A DNA stretch of 31,206 bases, from positions 15,130-46,335 of the forward strand of contig CARUOB010000018.1 in NCBI GenBank assembly GCA_949076555.1, in the 5' to 3' direction. Every line of letters starts with the position of its first letter. The stretch's first letter is position 1. Source of the DNA: an uncultured Lachnospiraceae bacterium. GTDB taxonomy: Bacteria; Bacillota; Clostridia; Lachnospirales; Lachnospiraceae. The translations under genes and the position numbers were made by a program. A model generated the notes under the pieces. That model saw only the letters and a list, made by a program, of their open reading frames with translations, ran no database searches and had not been told where the DNA came from. Below are positions 7,746 to 15,629 of this stretch, in pieces.

Positions 7746-8915
7746 ATGAAGTTACCGGGTGAAGAGGAAGTACGGGGCGGCGCAGGCTCTTCCATGATCT
7801 ATATGGTGATCGGGGTGTCCGCCTTCGTCCTGATTGTCCTGTTTGCAGTGTTCAAAGGAAACGACAACAAGCGCAGTGGCAGCGAGTATCTGCAGGAGGT
7901 ACGGGAGCAGAAAGAGGAAGAGATAAGGCAGGAGGAGCTTGCGGCGGCGCAGGCGGAGGAAATGAAGCCGAAACTTCGCGCGGAGGATTTGGATTTTTGG
8001 GATATGTATCCGGAAGAGACGGAGGAAGAGGAGTCTGAAGCGGACGAAACGGGTAATGTGGCGTCTAAAAATCCTTATACCGAGAAGGCGGAACGGGAAA
8101 AAGAGAATGAACGGCAGAAGGAAGAGGAACTGTTAAACGATCCGGCCACGGACGGGAAGCATACCCTGATCACAAACAGGGACGGCACGGAGGAATGGGT
8201 GCTGATCAGTCCTTATCTGACGAAAAATACGTATGATTTTACGAAGATGGAGGATAAAGCCGGTCTCAAGCGGTATATGGAGAACGGCAGAAAAACTTCC
8301 TATGTAGGCGTAGATATTTCCAAGCATACGGGGAAGGTTTATTTTCCGAGCCTGAAAGCGGCCGGGGTGGATTATGTGATGATCCGTCTGGGCAGCCGCG
8401 GCTACACGACCGGACAGATCACGCTGGATGAAAATTTTAAGGAGAATATCGAGGGGGCGATCGAAGCCCAGCTCGATGTGGGAATCTATTTCTATTCGCA
8501 GGCTGTCTCTCAGGACGAGGCGGTTCAGGAGGCGAATTTTGTGGTACAGAATTTGGAGCCTTACAGGGCACATGTGAAGTATCCGGTTGCTTTTAATATG
8601 GGCTTTGTATCAAACGATAAGTCTAGGATTGAGGGGCTTGGCAGGGAGGATAAGACGGCGGTTACGGTGAGCTTTTTGGACGCGGTCAGGGCGGCGGGTT
8701 ACGTGCCCATGATTTATGGGGATAAGGAGTGGCTGATCAAAGAAGTGGATCTGACAAAGCTGCAGGATTATGACGTGTGGCTTTCTCAGGAGGAGGAGAT
8801 TCCGGATTATCCTTACCGCTATGCCATGTGGCAGTATAATACGGACGGCGTGCTGAACGGCATAGACGGCGGCGCGGATTTAAATATCTGTTTCGTCAGT
8901 TATTCGGAGCGGTAG
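7746..8915 (+). CDS. Membrane-anchored GH25-like protein, catalytic acids lost
   Basis: A 389-residue protein. One membrane segment lies at about residues 18-38, followed by a long Glu/Arg/Lys-rich coiled-coil-like stalk (about 45-130) and a C-terminal GH25 (lysozyme-type muramidase) domain from about residue 185. GVDISKHTG with Asp190 and the final AMWQYNT and GADLNIC are recognisable family segments. In active GH25 enzymes a strand with Asp-x-Glu carries the acid pair; here that place reads YPVAFNMGFVSND, so Asp and Glu are replaced by Asn284 and Gly286. The protein is therefore probably not a hydrolase but may bind cell wall. The start ATG at 7746 has GAAGGA near it; an in-frame upstream extension would overlap the promoter. 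Its 3' end overlaps the convergent gene by 16 bases. Confidence 0.8.
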   Translation: MKLPGEEEVRGGAGSSMIYMVIGVSAFVLIVLFAVFKGNDNKRSGSEYLQEVREQKEEEIRQEELAAAQAEEMKPKLRAEDLDFWDMYPEETEEEESEADETGNVASKNPYTEKAEREKENERQKEEELLNDPATDGKHTLITNRDGTEEWVLISPYLTKNTYDFTKMEDKAGLKRYMENGRKTSYVGVDISKHTGKVYFPSLKAAGVDYVMIRLGSRGYTTGQITLDENFKENIEGAIEAQLDVGIYFYSQAVSQDEAVQEANFVVQNLEPYRAHVKYPVAFNMGFVSNDKSRIEGLGREDKTAVTVSFLDAVRAAGYVPMIYGDKEWLIKEVDLTKLQDYDVWLSQEEEIPDYPYRYAMWQYNTDGVLNGIDGGADLNICFVSYSER

Positions 8916-9703
8916 CAGTAATTCAGGAGGCTTTGAGAAACCTGAACGGAATGGTATAAGTCGGTGTAGACATCGGGAGACATTCCCTCCATGTAGTTGG
9001 GGGAATAGGCTTTGTCTATACCGGCTTTTTTTAGCAGGTCGATGGCTTTGTTGTAGGCGACGGCGGCTTCAATCTCCGTGTCGTAAGTGCCTACCGTCAC
9101 ATTGCCCTTCACATGGATCTTCACAAGGTATTTGGTGCGGCCCTTTTCCTGTACGGCATTAACGCCGTGAAACCGATTTATAATTTCAATGTTTTCATAG
9201 CGCAGATCATTCTGATTGCCGTTTATGAAACGGTAGTCCCGTCCTTCCACGGCGTAGTTTTTGATGCCGTAGCGGCTCATAATGTTGATCTGCATGCCGT
9301 AGTCTGCCACGAAATAGTGACCGCCCCGTCTGGAAATTCTGCGGGAGGAATAATAGAACAGATCGTCTTTGTCGAAGATAAAAAATTCTGTGGGAGAAAA
9401 ATAGTAGTAAAAAAAGCGGGGACGGATGTAAATGGGCGAGGAAAAATAAAGCCCGTTGTCCCGGAAATTAATCAGACAGACCCATTTGGCAAAAGCGAGA
9501 GGAGAGTCTTCGCGATAGTCCTCAAGCCGGATGGAAGAATCAGTTAAGAGCGCAGAGCCTGTGCAGTAGATCTCATGCGCTTTTTTCATATCGTTGTGGC
9601 TGCCGAGGCTGATATGTTTATTGCGATAAGTTAATGAAGCGCGATAGTATTGGCTTCCGTCCTTCTTTTTTGCCGTATATACGCCCTGTAATGGCTGATT
9701 CAT
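8900..9703 (-). CDS. AP2/HNH-homing-endonuclease-like DNA-binding protein
   Basis: A 267-residue protein. The C-terminal part shows an AP2-like DNA-binding segment, with KYLVKIHVKGNVTVGTYDTE followed by EAAVAYNKAIDLL (about 187-220). Just before it lies GRDYRFINGNQNDLRYENIEII (split here: GRDYRFINGNQ and NDLRYENIEII), which resembles the end of HNH-type homing endonucleases (normally D-H-I-N-G-N). The catalytic His is not seen: the place reads Y-R-F-I-N-G-N. A second AP2-like segment may be present at the N-terminus (YRASLTYRNKHISLGSH). It may thus be a domesticated, non-cutting regulator. The start ATG has AAGGAGG nine bases upstream. It overlaps the end of the GH25-like gene. Function unknown. 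Confidence 0.65.
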   Translation of the reverse strand: MNQPLQGVYTAKKKDGSQYYRASLTYRNKHISLGSHNDMKKAHEIYCTGSALLTDSSIRLEDYREDSPLAFAKWVCLINFRDNGLYFSSPIYIRPRFFYYYFSPTEFFIFDKDDLFYYSSRRISRRGGHYFVADYGMQINIMSRYGIKNYAVEGRDYRFINGNQNDLRYENIEIINRFHGVNAVQEKGRTKYLVKIHVKGNVTVGTYDTEIEAAVAYNKAIDLLKKAGIDKAYSPNYMEGMSPDVYTDLYHSVQVSQSLLNYCYRSE

Positions 9704-9725
9704 GGGTCGCGCCTCCTTTTAAGTA

Positions 9726-9753
9726 ATTGTACCATTTTTGAGAAAAAAAACAA
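9726..9753 (-). promoter_or_regulatory. Candidate promoter for the AP2/HNH-like gene
   Basis: On the minus strand: -35 TTGTTT (9753-9748), 16 bases, -10 TACAAT (9731-9726). It is about 25 bases before the start codon, so the leader would be short. Confidence 0.45.
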
Positions 9754-9852
9754 ATTCAGAAATATTTTTCCTGTTTTCTGCATAGAATATGATAGCAGCC
9801 AAATGAGTCACAGTGTTTCTAACAGTAAACCGCTTTGACTATGGAGGAAAAG

Positions 9853-10473
9853 ATGTACAGGAAATATATTACCGGCTTCTTTTTGGCGGGGATGACCATA
9901 TTATCGTCATGGCTCTGCGTCAGGGAGCTGAAGATTGACCGGATATCGGCCAAGCCTGCTTTCCGTATGGAATATCTGGACACGTCGATGGAGGAAGATA
10001 AGAAAAGTTTTGTAGAGATGCTTGAGAGCGTATCTTCCGGACAGCGCGTGGTAGATTACGAAGTATTGGAACAGACGAAGAAGTATCAATTGTCGGACAA
10101 GGACTATGATGCGCTTCTTCGGATTGTGGAGGCGGAGGCAGGCGGAGAGGATCAGAACGGCAAACTTCTGGTGGCCAATGTGGTCTTAAACAGAGTGAAC
10201 AACGAGCTGTTTCCGGATACGGTATTTCAGGTGGTCATGCAGAAGGAGCAGGGGATCGCCCAGTTTTCCCCCACCGTGGACGGCAGATATCAGAATGTCC
10301 GCGTCAGCGAAGACACGGTGGCGGCGGTGGAGCGCGCCCTGTACGGAGAAGACATTTCTCAGGGAGCGTTGTATTTCTGTGCCCGCGAAAAGGCCGATTC
10401 CGACAAGCTCAAATGGTTTGACAGAAAACTGACCAGACTTTTTTCCTACGGACACCATGAATTCTTCCAGTAA
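9853..10473 (+). CDS. Cell wall hydrolase, SleB/CwlJ-like
   Basis: A 206-residue protein of the Hydrolase_2 (SleB/CwlJ) group, which in spore formers degrades cortex peptidoglycan and in vegetative cells acts on the wall. An N-terminal membrane or signal segment is seen at about residues 6-23. The catalytic domain begins near residue 75 with LSDKDYDALLRIVEAEAGGE; the Glu in RIVEAEAGGE matches the catalytic position. Other family marks are VANVVLNRVNN, QFSPTVDGRY and a final ALYFC. I set the start at the ATG at 9853 because GGAGG is close before it; an ATG at 9841 and a TTG at 9835 have no RBS. The gene stands alone before the thrC promoter. Confidence 0.85.
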   Translation: MYRKYITGFFLAGMTILSSWLCVRELKIDRISAKPAFRMEYLDTSMEEDKKSFVEMLESVSSGQRVVDYEVLEQTKKYQLSDKDYDALLRIVEAEAGGEDQNGKLLVANVVLNRVNNELFPDTVFQVVMQKEQGIAQFSPTVDGRYQNVRVSEDTVAAVERALYGEDISQGALYFCAREKADSDKLKWFDRKLTRLFSYGHHEFFQ

Positions 10474-10479
10474 GGATTG

Positions 10480-10508
10480 TTGCGCAGACCTTGAAAGTGT
10501 GATACTAT
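10480..10508 (+). promoter_or_regulatory. Candidate sigma-A promoter for thrC
   Basis: -35 TTGCGC (10480-10485), 17 bases, -10 TACTAT (10503-10508), starting seven bases after the previous stop codon. It would give a leader of about 205 bases before thrC. Confidence 0.5.
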
Positions 10509-10514
10509 TCAAGT

Positions 10515-10719
10515 TGGCAGTAAGCGGTGCGCAGACAGAGGGGAAACGGGGAGGGGAGCTTGCTCACCGAAGCGTTTAACCGAATGGATGCATAGGGGTG
10601 CTAAGCGCCGGTGGCGCTTGTTTAGCACGGACCGAAGCGGAGCGTAGACAGCCCGTGAGCGAGGAAAACCGAAGGTTTTTCGAGCAGAGCACCGTACCTT
10701 AAACTTAAAGAAGAAAGGT
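10515..10719 (+). other. Structured thrC leader with repeat-like hairpins
   Basis: This stretch without a gene is G+C-rich and full of hairpins. GTGCTAAGCGCC (10598-10609) pairs with GGCGCTTG-TTTAGCAC (10613-10628), leaving a four-base bulge. AAAACC-GAA-GGTTTT forms a second hairpin. The word ACCGAAGCG occurs twice, with further ACCGAAG copies. No T-box motif (AGGGTGGTACCGCG-like) or terminator-antiterminator pair is seen. It may be an intergenic repeat of the kind scattered in Lachnospiraceae genomes, or a regulatory leader. A minus-strand open frame across it is very rich in Arg, Leu and Pro and looks like a by-product of the hairpins. Confidence 0.4.
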
Positions 10720-12222
10720 ATGGAAAAAAGAATGGAAGTATTATACAGCAGCACCAGAGACGGCAGGGAAAAAATTACGGCGTCACAGGCGATTTTAAAA
10801 GGTCTGTCGGAGGACGGCGGATTGTTTGTGCCGGATCATATCCCGGCGCTTTCCTGCACCATGAGGGAGCTTGCGGACAAAAGCTATCAGGAGACGGCCT
10901 ATGAGGTGATGAAGCTTTTCCTGACGGATTTTACGGAGGAAGAACTCAAAACCTGTATTGCCCGTGCATATGACTCCAAGTTTGACACGGAAGTAATTGC
11001 GCCTCTTGTGGAGGCGGAGGGCGCTTATTATCTGGAGTTGTTCCACGGGGCGACCATCGCGTTTAAGGATATGGCGCTGTCGATTCTGCCCCATCTGATG
11101 ATTGCTTCCGCCAAGAAGAATCACGTGGAGAATGAGATCGTGATTTTGACGGCTACCTCGGGCGATACGGGGAAGGCGGCTCTGGCGGGTTTTGCGGATG
11201 TGTCGGGTACGAAGATCATCGTGTTTTATCCGAAGAACGGGGTCAGCCCGATTCAGGAGAAACAGATGGTGACCCAGAAGGGGGACAACACCTTTGTGGT
11301 AGGCATCCACGGCAATTTCGACGATGCCCAGACAGGCGTGAAAATGCTTTTTAACGATAAAGAACTGGCGGAAGAGATGGCCGGACACGGTTTACAGTTT
11401 TCCTCAGCCAATTCCATCAATATTGGCCGTCTGGTGCCCCAGGTGGTCTATTATGTGTATGCGTATGCACAGCTCTTAAAAGAAGAAAAGATTCAGGACG
11501 GGGAACAGATCAATGTGGTGGTTCCCACAGGTAATTTCGGAAACATTCTGGCGGCTTTCTACGCGAAACATATGGGTGTGCCGATCCATAAACTGATCTG
11601 TGCGTCCAATGAAAATAAGGTGCTCTATGATTTCTTCCAGACGGGAAATTACGACAGGAACCGGGAGTTTAAGCTGACGACCTCCCCCTCCATGGATATT
11701 CTGATTTCCAGTAATTTGGAGAGGCTGATCTACCGTATCGCGGGAAGTGACCCGGAGAAGAATGCCGCTATGATGAAGAGCCTGTCCGAGCAGGGAAGTT
11801 ATGAGATTACCCCGGAAATGAGAGAGCAGCTCGCCGACTTTTACGGTAATTTTGCGGATGAAGCGGAGACGGCGGACAGAATCAGGGCCATGTATGAAAA
11901 TACAGGCTATGTGCTTGATACCCATACGGCGGTTGCCAGCGCGGTCTATAAGAAGTATGCGGCTGACACGCAGGATAAGACGAAGACGGTGATCGCCTCC
12001 ACGGCGAGTCCCTTTAAGTTCACAAGAAGCGTTATGAACGCCATCGACCCGAAGTATGACGCTATGGGCGATTTTGAGCTTGTAGATGAGCTGTCTAAAA
12101 TCGGGAATGTGACTGTGCCGAAGGCTATTGATGAGATACGCACGGCACCGGTTCTGCACGATCATGTGTGCGACAAGACGGAGATGAAAGCGGTCGTGAA
12201 ACAATTTCTCGGGATCGAGTAG
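10720..12222 (+). CDS. thrC: Threonine synthase
   Basis: A 500-residue PLP enzyme that converts O-phosphohomoserine to threonine, the last step of threonine synthesis. Family marks are YSSTRD near the N-terminus, GLSEDGGLFVPD (about 28-39), the PLP lysine Lys116 in HGATIAFKDMAL, the phosphate-binding ATSGDTGKAAL (about 148-158) and the second glycine loop VVPTGNFGNILA. Full length for the family. The start is taken at the ATG at 10720, with GAAAGG close upstream; an in-frame ATG twelve bases later (MEVLYSS) matches the usual family start and cannot be excluded. It has its own promoter and long leader and ends before a terminator. The reading frame after the stop is unusual (see findings). Confidence 0.93.
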   Translation: MEKRMEVLYSSTRDGREKITASQAILKGLSEDGGLFVPDHIPALSCTMRELADKSYQETAYEVMKLFLTDFTEEELKTCIARAYDSKFDTEVIAPLVEAEGAYYLELFHGATIAFKDMALSILPHLMIASAKKNHVENEIVILTATSGDTGKAALAGFADVSGTKIIVFYPKNGVSPIQEKQMVTQKGDNTFVVGIHGNFDDAQTGVKMLFNDKELAEEMAGHGLQFSSANSINIGRLVPQVVYYVYAYAQLLKEEKIQDGEQINVVVPTGNFGNILAAFYAKHMGVPIHKLICASNENKVLYDFFQTGNYDRNREFKLTTSPSMDILISSNLERLIYRIAGSDPEKNAAMMKSLSEQGSYEITPEMREQLADFYGNFADEAETADRIRAMYENTGYVLDTHTAVASAVYKKYAADTQDKTKTVIASTASPFKFTRSVMNAIDPKYDAMGDFELVDELSKIGNVTVPKAIDEIRTAPVLHDHVCDKTEMKAVVKQFLGIE

Positions 12223-12280
12223 GGCGTTCTACAGGGAAAGCATAAGAAACATAAAAAGAAGAATAAGCGAAAGAATAAAA

Positions 12281-12326
12281 AGTAAGGGAAACATTGTTTG
12301 ATGCAGTGCCTCCCTTACTCTTTTAT
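12281..12326 (+). terminator. Intrinsic terminator after thrC
   Basis: AGTAAGGGA (12281-12289) pairs with TCCCTTACT (12311-12319) around a 21-base loop, followed by CTTTTATT. Confidence 0.75.
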
Positions 12327-12356
12327 TATACAGCAAAATCCCCATTTTTTCAAGAC

Positions 12357-12385
12357 TTGTAAAGCGATCCGCTGTCTCCTATACT
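12357..12385 (+). promoter_or_regulatory. Sigma-A promoter for the DUF6323/DUF6179 pair
   Basis: -35 TTGTAA (12357-12362), 17 bases, -10 TATACT (12380-12385). The start of transcription should fall about 40 bases before the ATG at 12433. Confidence 0.6.
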
Positions 12386-12432
12386 TAGGCAGTATACGGG
12401 AACGATGGGATTTGCAGGGAAGGAGATGGCGC

Positions 12433-12963
12433 ATGGATCAAAAAAACTGGATGGAAGAAATGGCAAAGCAGGCACTAATGACGCAGGTTCTTGAAACGAA
12501 CCAGTATACGCAGAAATATGGCCTGGTCTTGCGGGAGGAGGACGCAGCGCATCTTGCGGAAGTGAGGGCCGATGTGCTGAGAGAGGAGAAAAGGGTTGAG
12601 TTCGGGCCGGGCATTCTGCCAAAGATTATTTACGCGTTCTGTGACTCGTCCTATATCTATCAGGACAATTACTGTGAAAGCATGGCCCGTCTGCAGGAGA
12701 TCTTTTTTCAGTATAAGAATGAAATGCTGGATGAGATCACGGATGACGAGCTTCTGGAGTTTATGCGGGAACAGTTTGAAAATGTGTGCCGGGGTGACTT
12801 TGACTATCTGGAGGGAACCTGCCTGGATCTCTTTGCGCAGGCCATCCGCGCCGGATATGCAGGCTATCAGGAGAAGGAGGGACGGGGTGCGTTCGAGGAG
12901 GTCGATATCGTGAAGCGATGGGACAGAGGACTGTATCTGGAAGCGTTGATGGATTTGTTTTAA
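12433..12963 (+). CDS. DUF6323-like protein
   Basis: A 176-residue soluble protein, probably helical. It matches my memory of DUF6323 proteins: an opening with MEEMAKQALMTQVLETNQ, then LREEDAAHLAEVR, VEFGPGILPKIIYAFCDSSY, QDNYCESMARLQEIFFQYKNE, ELLEFMREQFENVC, GDFDYLEGTCLDLFAQAIRAGY and RWDRGLYLEALMDLF. Such proteins are found next to DUF6179 proteins in Clostridia, as here. The role is not known. The start ATG at 12433 follows AAGGAGA; an upstream in-frame extension would start inside the thrC terminator and is rejected. No signal or membrane segment is seen, so it is cytoplasmic. It has its own promoter. Confidence 0.7.
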   Translation: MDQKNWMEEMAKQALMTQVLETNQYTQKYGLVLREEDAAHLAEVRADVLREEKRVEFGPGILPKIIYAFCDSSYIYQDNYCESMARLQEIFFQYKNEMLDEITDDELLEFMREQFENVCRGDFDYLEGTCLDLFAQAIRAGYAGYQEKEGRGAFEEVDIVKRWDRGLYLEALMDLF

Positions 12964-13009
12964 GGTTTGACGTCTGTCATGAGATACTGTTTGAAGTTTT
13001 AGTCTGGAG

Positions 13010-13864
13010 GTGGGTCTGATAGAGAAATACAATTATCCGATGGAAGAGATTATGCCGATTGTATCGGAACTTGCGTGGAAATATACCGGCTGTGACCACT
13101 CATCCGTCACTTATGAAAAGGCGCAGATGCTTTTGGAGGCGGTCATGTACTGTATCAATGAAGACGGACAACAGGAGAGCAATGCGCTTGCGGCAAAGAT
13201 GATTCCGGCGAGGGAGGCGTATGAGCACGGCAGGAAAGTCGTTCAGGATAAGCTCATGGAACTGCAGAAACTATATAACGGGCTTATTCCGGATTTCAGG
13301 GATTATGGATCTATGTGTCTGAAAGACACGGTCAGAAAGGGAATACCGGCGTTTCTTAAAAGCTATGATTTTAAGTATGCGCCGCAGGAGACACTTTTGA
13401 CCCTTGATTATCCGGTTTTGCGAAATTACGGCAGTTTATCAGGTATCGATCTGGTGCTCTGCTATATGCGGGACATCCGGCTGGAACAGAAATTCCTGCA
13501 AAGAATGGACGATAAGTATGTGGTGAAAATCCTTCGGAAATACAATAGGGATTATGAGTATATGCTGGAAAATGTATGTGAGATCGTCTTACAGAATATG
13601 ATGGGCCATATGATGCTTGACAAGCCGCTTCAGGAGACGGGATTTGATCAGGAGGAGCTGGAAAGTCTGGAAGAAATTTTGTCGGACAAGACGGAAGAGC
13701 AGATCATGTCGTATCTGCTGAAAACATTGGAACGGCTGATTGCAGCGTATTATGACAATGACGACTGTTTGCTTGCGTATCTGGGCGGCGGATTGTCGGA
13801 CATCGCGGTCAGAATAAAGTGTAACATGGAGAACCATTGTCTGGGGCAGTTGTTTGTGCTTTGA
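13010..13864 (+). CDS. DUF6179-like protein
   Basis: A 284-residue soluble, helix-rich protein resembling DUF6179. The opening YPMEEIMPIVSELAWKYTG and SSVTYEKAQMLLEAVMYCI are typical, followed by a long helical region and a last segment with LIAAYYDNDDCLLAYLGGGL. It lies 46 bases after the DUF6323-like gene and probably shares its transcript; the two may act as a complex, which is inference. Start choice is unclear. The GTG at 13010 overlaps the only good ribosome site, GGAGGTG (13006-13012), which would better serve a codon near 13019 (ATA) or the CTG at 13016; the first in-frame ATG is 13040. Upstream the frame is closed by TGA at 12992. Confidence 0.7.
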   Translation: MGLIEKYNYPMEEIMPIVSELAWKYTGCDHSSVTYEKAQMLLEAVMYCINEDGQQESNALAAKMIPAREAYEHGRKVVQDKLMELQKLYNGLIPDFRDYGSMCLKDTVRKGIPAFLKSYDFKYAPQETLLTLDYPVLRNYGSLSGIDLVLCYMRDIRLEQKFLQRMDDKYVVKILRKYNRDYEYMLENVCEIVLQNMMGHMMLDKPLQETGFDQEELESLEEILSDKTEEQIMSYLLKTLERLIAAYYDNDDCLLAYLGGGLSDIAVRIKCNMENHCLGQLFVL

Positions 13865-13883
13865 TCCGTTAAATTAATACAAA

Positions 13884-13927
13884 AGAGCATTGTGCGGTTT
13901 TGGGTTTTGCACAATGCTCTTTTTTTT
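13884..13927. terminator. Bidirectional terminator between DUF6179 gene and citrate synthase gene
   Basis: AGAGCATTGTGC (13884-13895) and GCACAATGCTCT (13909-13920) form a perfect 12-bp stem, with A-tract before and T-run (13921-13927) after. It serves the plus-strand gene and the convergent minus-strand gene, whose stop codon begins at the end of the T-run. Confidence 0.88.
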
Positions 13928-15297
13928 CAGGCGTTTCTATCAAGAAGATTCTGGTAATCTCTGTCCACGCAGATGGTCTTGTAGGCGGGACGGATGATCT
14001 TGCCGTTGTTGGCCAGCTCCTCCATGCGGTGGGCGCTCCAGCCAACGATTCTGGCGATGGCGAAGATCGGTGTATATAATTCCATCGGCAGATTCAGCAT
14101 ACTGTACACGAAGCCGGAATAAAAGTCCACGTTGACATTGACACCCTTGTAGATGGGGCGTTCTTCCGCAATCAGTTCAGGGGACAGACGCTCTACCAGA
14201 TTATAGAGGGCAAATTCGTCGTGTAATCCCTTTTCATTGGAAAGCCGTTCCACAAAGGACTTGAATATCACTGCACGGGGATCGGACTTTGAGTATACCG
14301 CATGTCCTACGCCGTAGATCAGGCCTGCATGGTCAAAGGCTTCTTTGTGCAGCAGTTTTTTCAAATAGTCCGCTACCTGTCCTTCATTGCTCCAGTCGGA
14401 GACCTCCCGCTTCATCTCTTCAAACATTTTCACCACTTTGATATTGGCGCCGCCGTGACGGGGGCCTTTCAAAGAGCCGATGGCCGCTGCGATGACAGAG
14501 TATGTATCGGTCAGAGAGGAGGTAACCACATGGGTGGTGAAAGAAGAGTTGTTACCGCCGCCGTGCTCCATATGCAGGATCAGGGCGATATCCAGAACCC
14601 TTGCCTCCAGAGGCGTGTATTTATTGTCCGGACGAAGAATATGCAAAATGTTCTCCGCATTGGAAAGATGCGGCTGGGGCTGGTGGATGTATAGACTTTC
14701 TCCGTTGTGGTAATGGTTGTATGCCTGATAACCGTAGATGGAAAGCATCGGGAAAAGTGCGATTAATTGTAAGCACTGTCTGAGCACGTTGGGAAGGGAG
14801 GTGTCGTCGGCTCTGTCGTCGTAGGAGTAGAGTGTCAGTACACATCTGGCCAAGGTGTTCATCATATCATTGCTGGGCGCTTTCATAATGATATCGCGCA
14901 CAAAACTGGTGGGCAGGGAACGGTAGCTGTTTAACAGTTTTGTGAATTCTGCCAGTTCCTCCGTGTTTGGCAGTTTATCAAACAGAAGAAGATAAGTGAT
15001 TTCCTCGAAGCCGAACCGGCCGTCCGCGGAAAATCCGTTTACCAAATCCTGTACATTATATCCCCGATAAAAGAGCTTGCCGCGTGTGGGCACCTGTACG
15101 CCGTCCACGATTTTGTTGGCGCGCACATCGGAAATGTTTGTCAAACCGGCCAGCACACCCTTACCGTTCAAATCTCTCAAGCCGCGCTTTACGTCATATT
15201 TTGTGAAAAGTTCCGTATCGATAATGCCGGCCTGTTCGCTCATATTGGCAAGCCGCACAATTTCAGGGGTAATTTCAGAAAAGCTGTTCTGTTCCAT
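13927..15297 (-). CDS. Citrate synthase
   Basis: A 456-residue citrate/2-methylcitrate synthase family protein, which condenses acetyl-CoA with oxaloacetate. The family motifs with the active-site residues are visible: HMEHGGGNNSSFTTHV (His in the first substrate-binding segment), GPRHGGAN, GVGHAVYSKSDPRA (catalytic His), and NVNVDFYSGFVY (catalytic Asp), then SAHRMEE. It is longer at the N-terminus than the compact bacterial form, as is usual for clostridial citrate synthases of this size. RBS AAGGAGG lies seven to eight bases before the ATG. Its 5' region has a promoter and a hairpin (see below). Near pckA, it suggests this genome branch works in the oxaloacetate node. Symbol not given, since citZ or gltA cannot be told apart. 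Confidence 0.93.
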   Translation of the reverse strand: MEQNSFSEITPEIVRLANMSEQAGIIDTELFTKYDVKRGLRDLNGKGVLAGLTNISDVRANKIVDGVQVPTRGKLFYRGYNVQDLVNGFSADGRFGFEEITYLLLFDKLPNTEELAEFTKLLNSYRSLPTSFVRDIIMKAPSNDMMNTLARCVLTLYSYDDRADDTSLPNVLRQCLQLIALFPMLSIYGYQAYNHYHNGESLYIHQPQPHLSNAENILHILRPDNKYTPLEARVLDIALILHMEHGGGNNSSFTTHVVTSSLTDTYSVIAAAIGSLKGPRHGGANIKVVKMFEEMKREVSDWSNEGQVADYLKKLLHKEAFDHAGLIYGVGHAVYSKSDPRAVIFKSFVERLSNEKGLHDEFALYNLVERLSPELIAEERPIYKGVNVNVDFYSGFVYSMLNLPMELYTPIFAIARIVGWSAHRMEELANNGKIIRPAYKTICVDRDYQNLLDRNA

Positions 15298-15345
15298 TTA
15301 TGTACCTCCTTCTTCAAAAACTGATGTAACTTTGTGACAAAAATA

Positions 15346-15372
15346 GTGCAGGGGGACGGTTCACCCTTGCAC
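15346..15372 (-). promoter_or_regulatory. Stem-loop in the citrate synthase leader
   Basis: GTGCAGGGG and CCCTTGCAC pair over nine positions (one G-U) around a nine-base loop. It lies between the candidate promoter and the RBS on the minus strand, so it would be in the mRNA leader. No T-run follows, so a regulatory or stabilising role is possible. Confidence 0.4.
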
Positions 15373-15382
15373 CGACTTTATT

Positions 15383-15412
15383 ATCATACCATGAAAAATG
15401 TGGTAGAAACAA
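15383..15412 (-). promoter_or_regulatory. Candidate promoter for citrate synthase
   Basis: On the minus strand: -35 TTGTTT (15412-15407), 18 bases, -10 TATGAT (15388-15383). Confidence 0.5.
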
Positions 15413-15559
15413 GAAAAATTAGTAATTTAACAAATATTTAATATTATGTTAACAAAATTTACGTACGAAATAGTAAAATAGTACCAGACAACAATGCGTA
15501 CTTTTCTTTCCGGGGCGTGTGAAATTTAGGCAGTAAGGGAAATATTTCCTATTTTCTGT

Positions 15560-15588
15560 TTGTTTTTTCGGGCTGTAAGAAGTATAAT
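15560..15588 (+). promoter_or_regulatory. Sigma-A promoter for the flagellin-like gene
   Basis: -35 TTGTTT (15560-15565), 17 bases, perfect -10 TATAAT (15583-15588). No sigma-28 (TAAA-N15-CCGATAA) site is seen, which is unusual for a flagellin gene. The divergent gap 15413-15559 is A+T-rich and holds nothing else I can name. Confidence 0.65.
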
Positions 15589-15629
15589 ATAAGAAACATG
15601 GGCAGTTTTTTAGAGAAAGGAGCGTGCAT

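Noticed and set aside
10509..10719. T-box riboswitch before thrC.
   Set aside because: No T-box sequence, no specifier-loop layout and no terminator are seen.
10509..10754. Minus-strand 81-codon frame opposite the thrC leader.
   Set aside because: Arg/Leu/Pro-rich translation of hairpins, no RBS, and it overlaps the thrC start.
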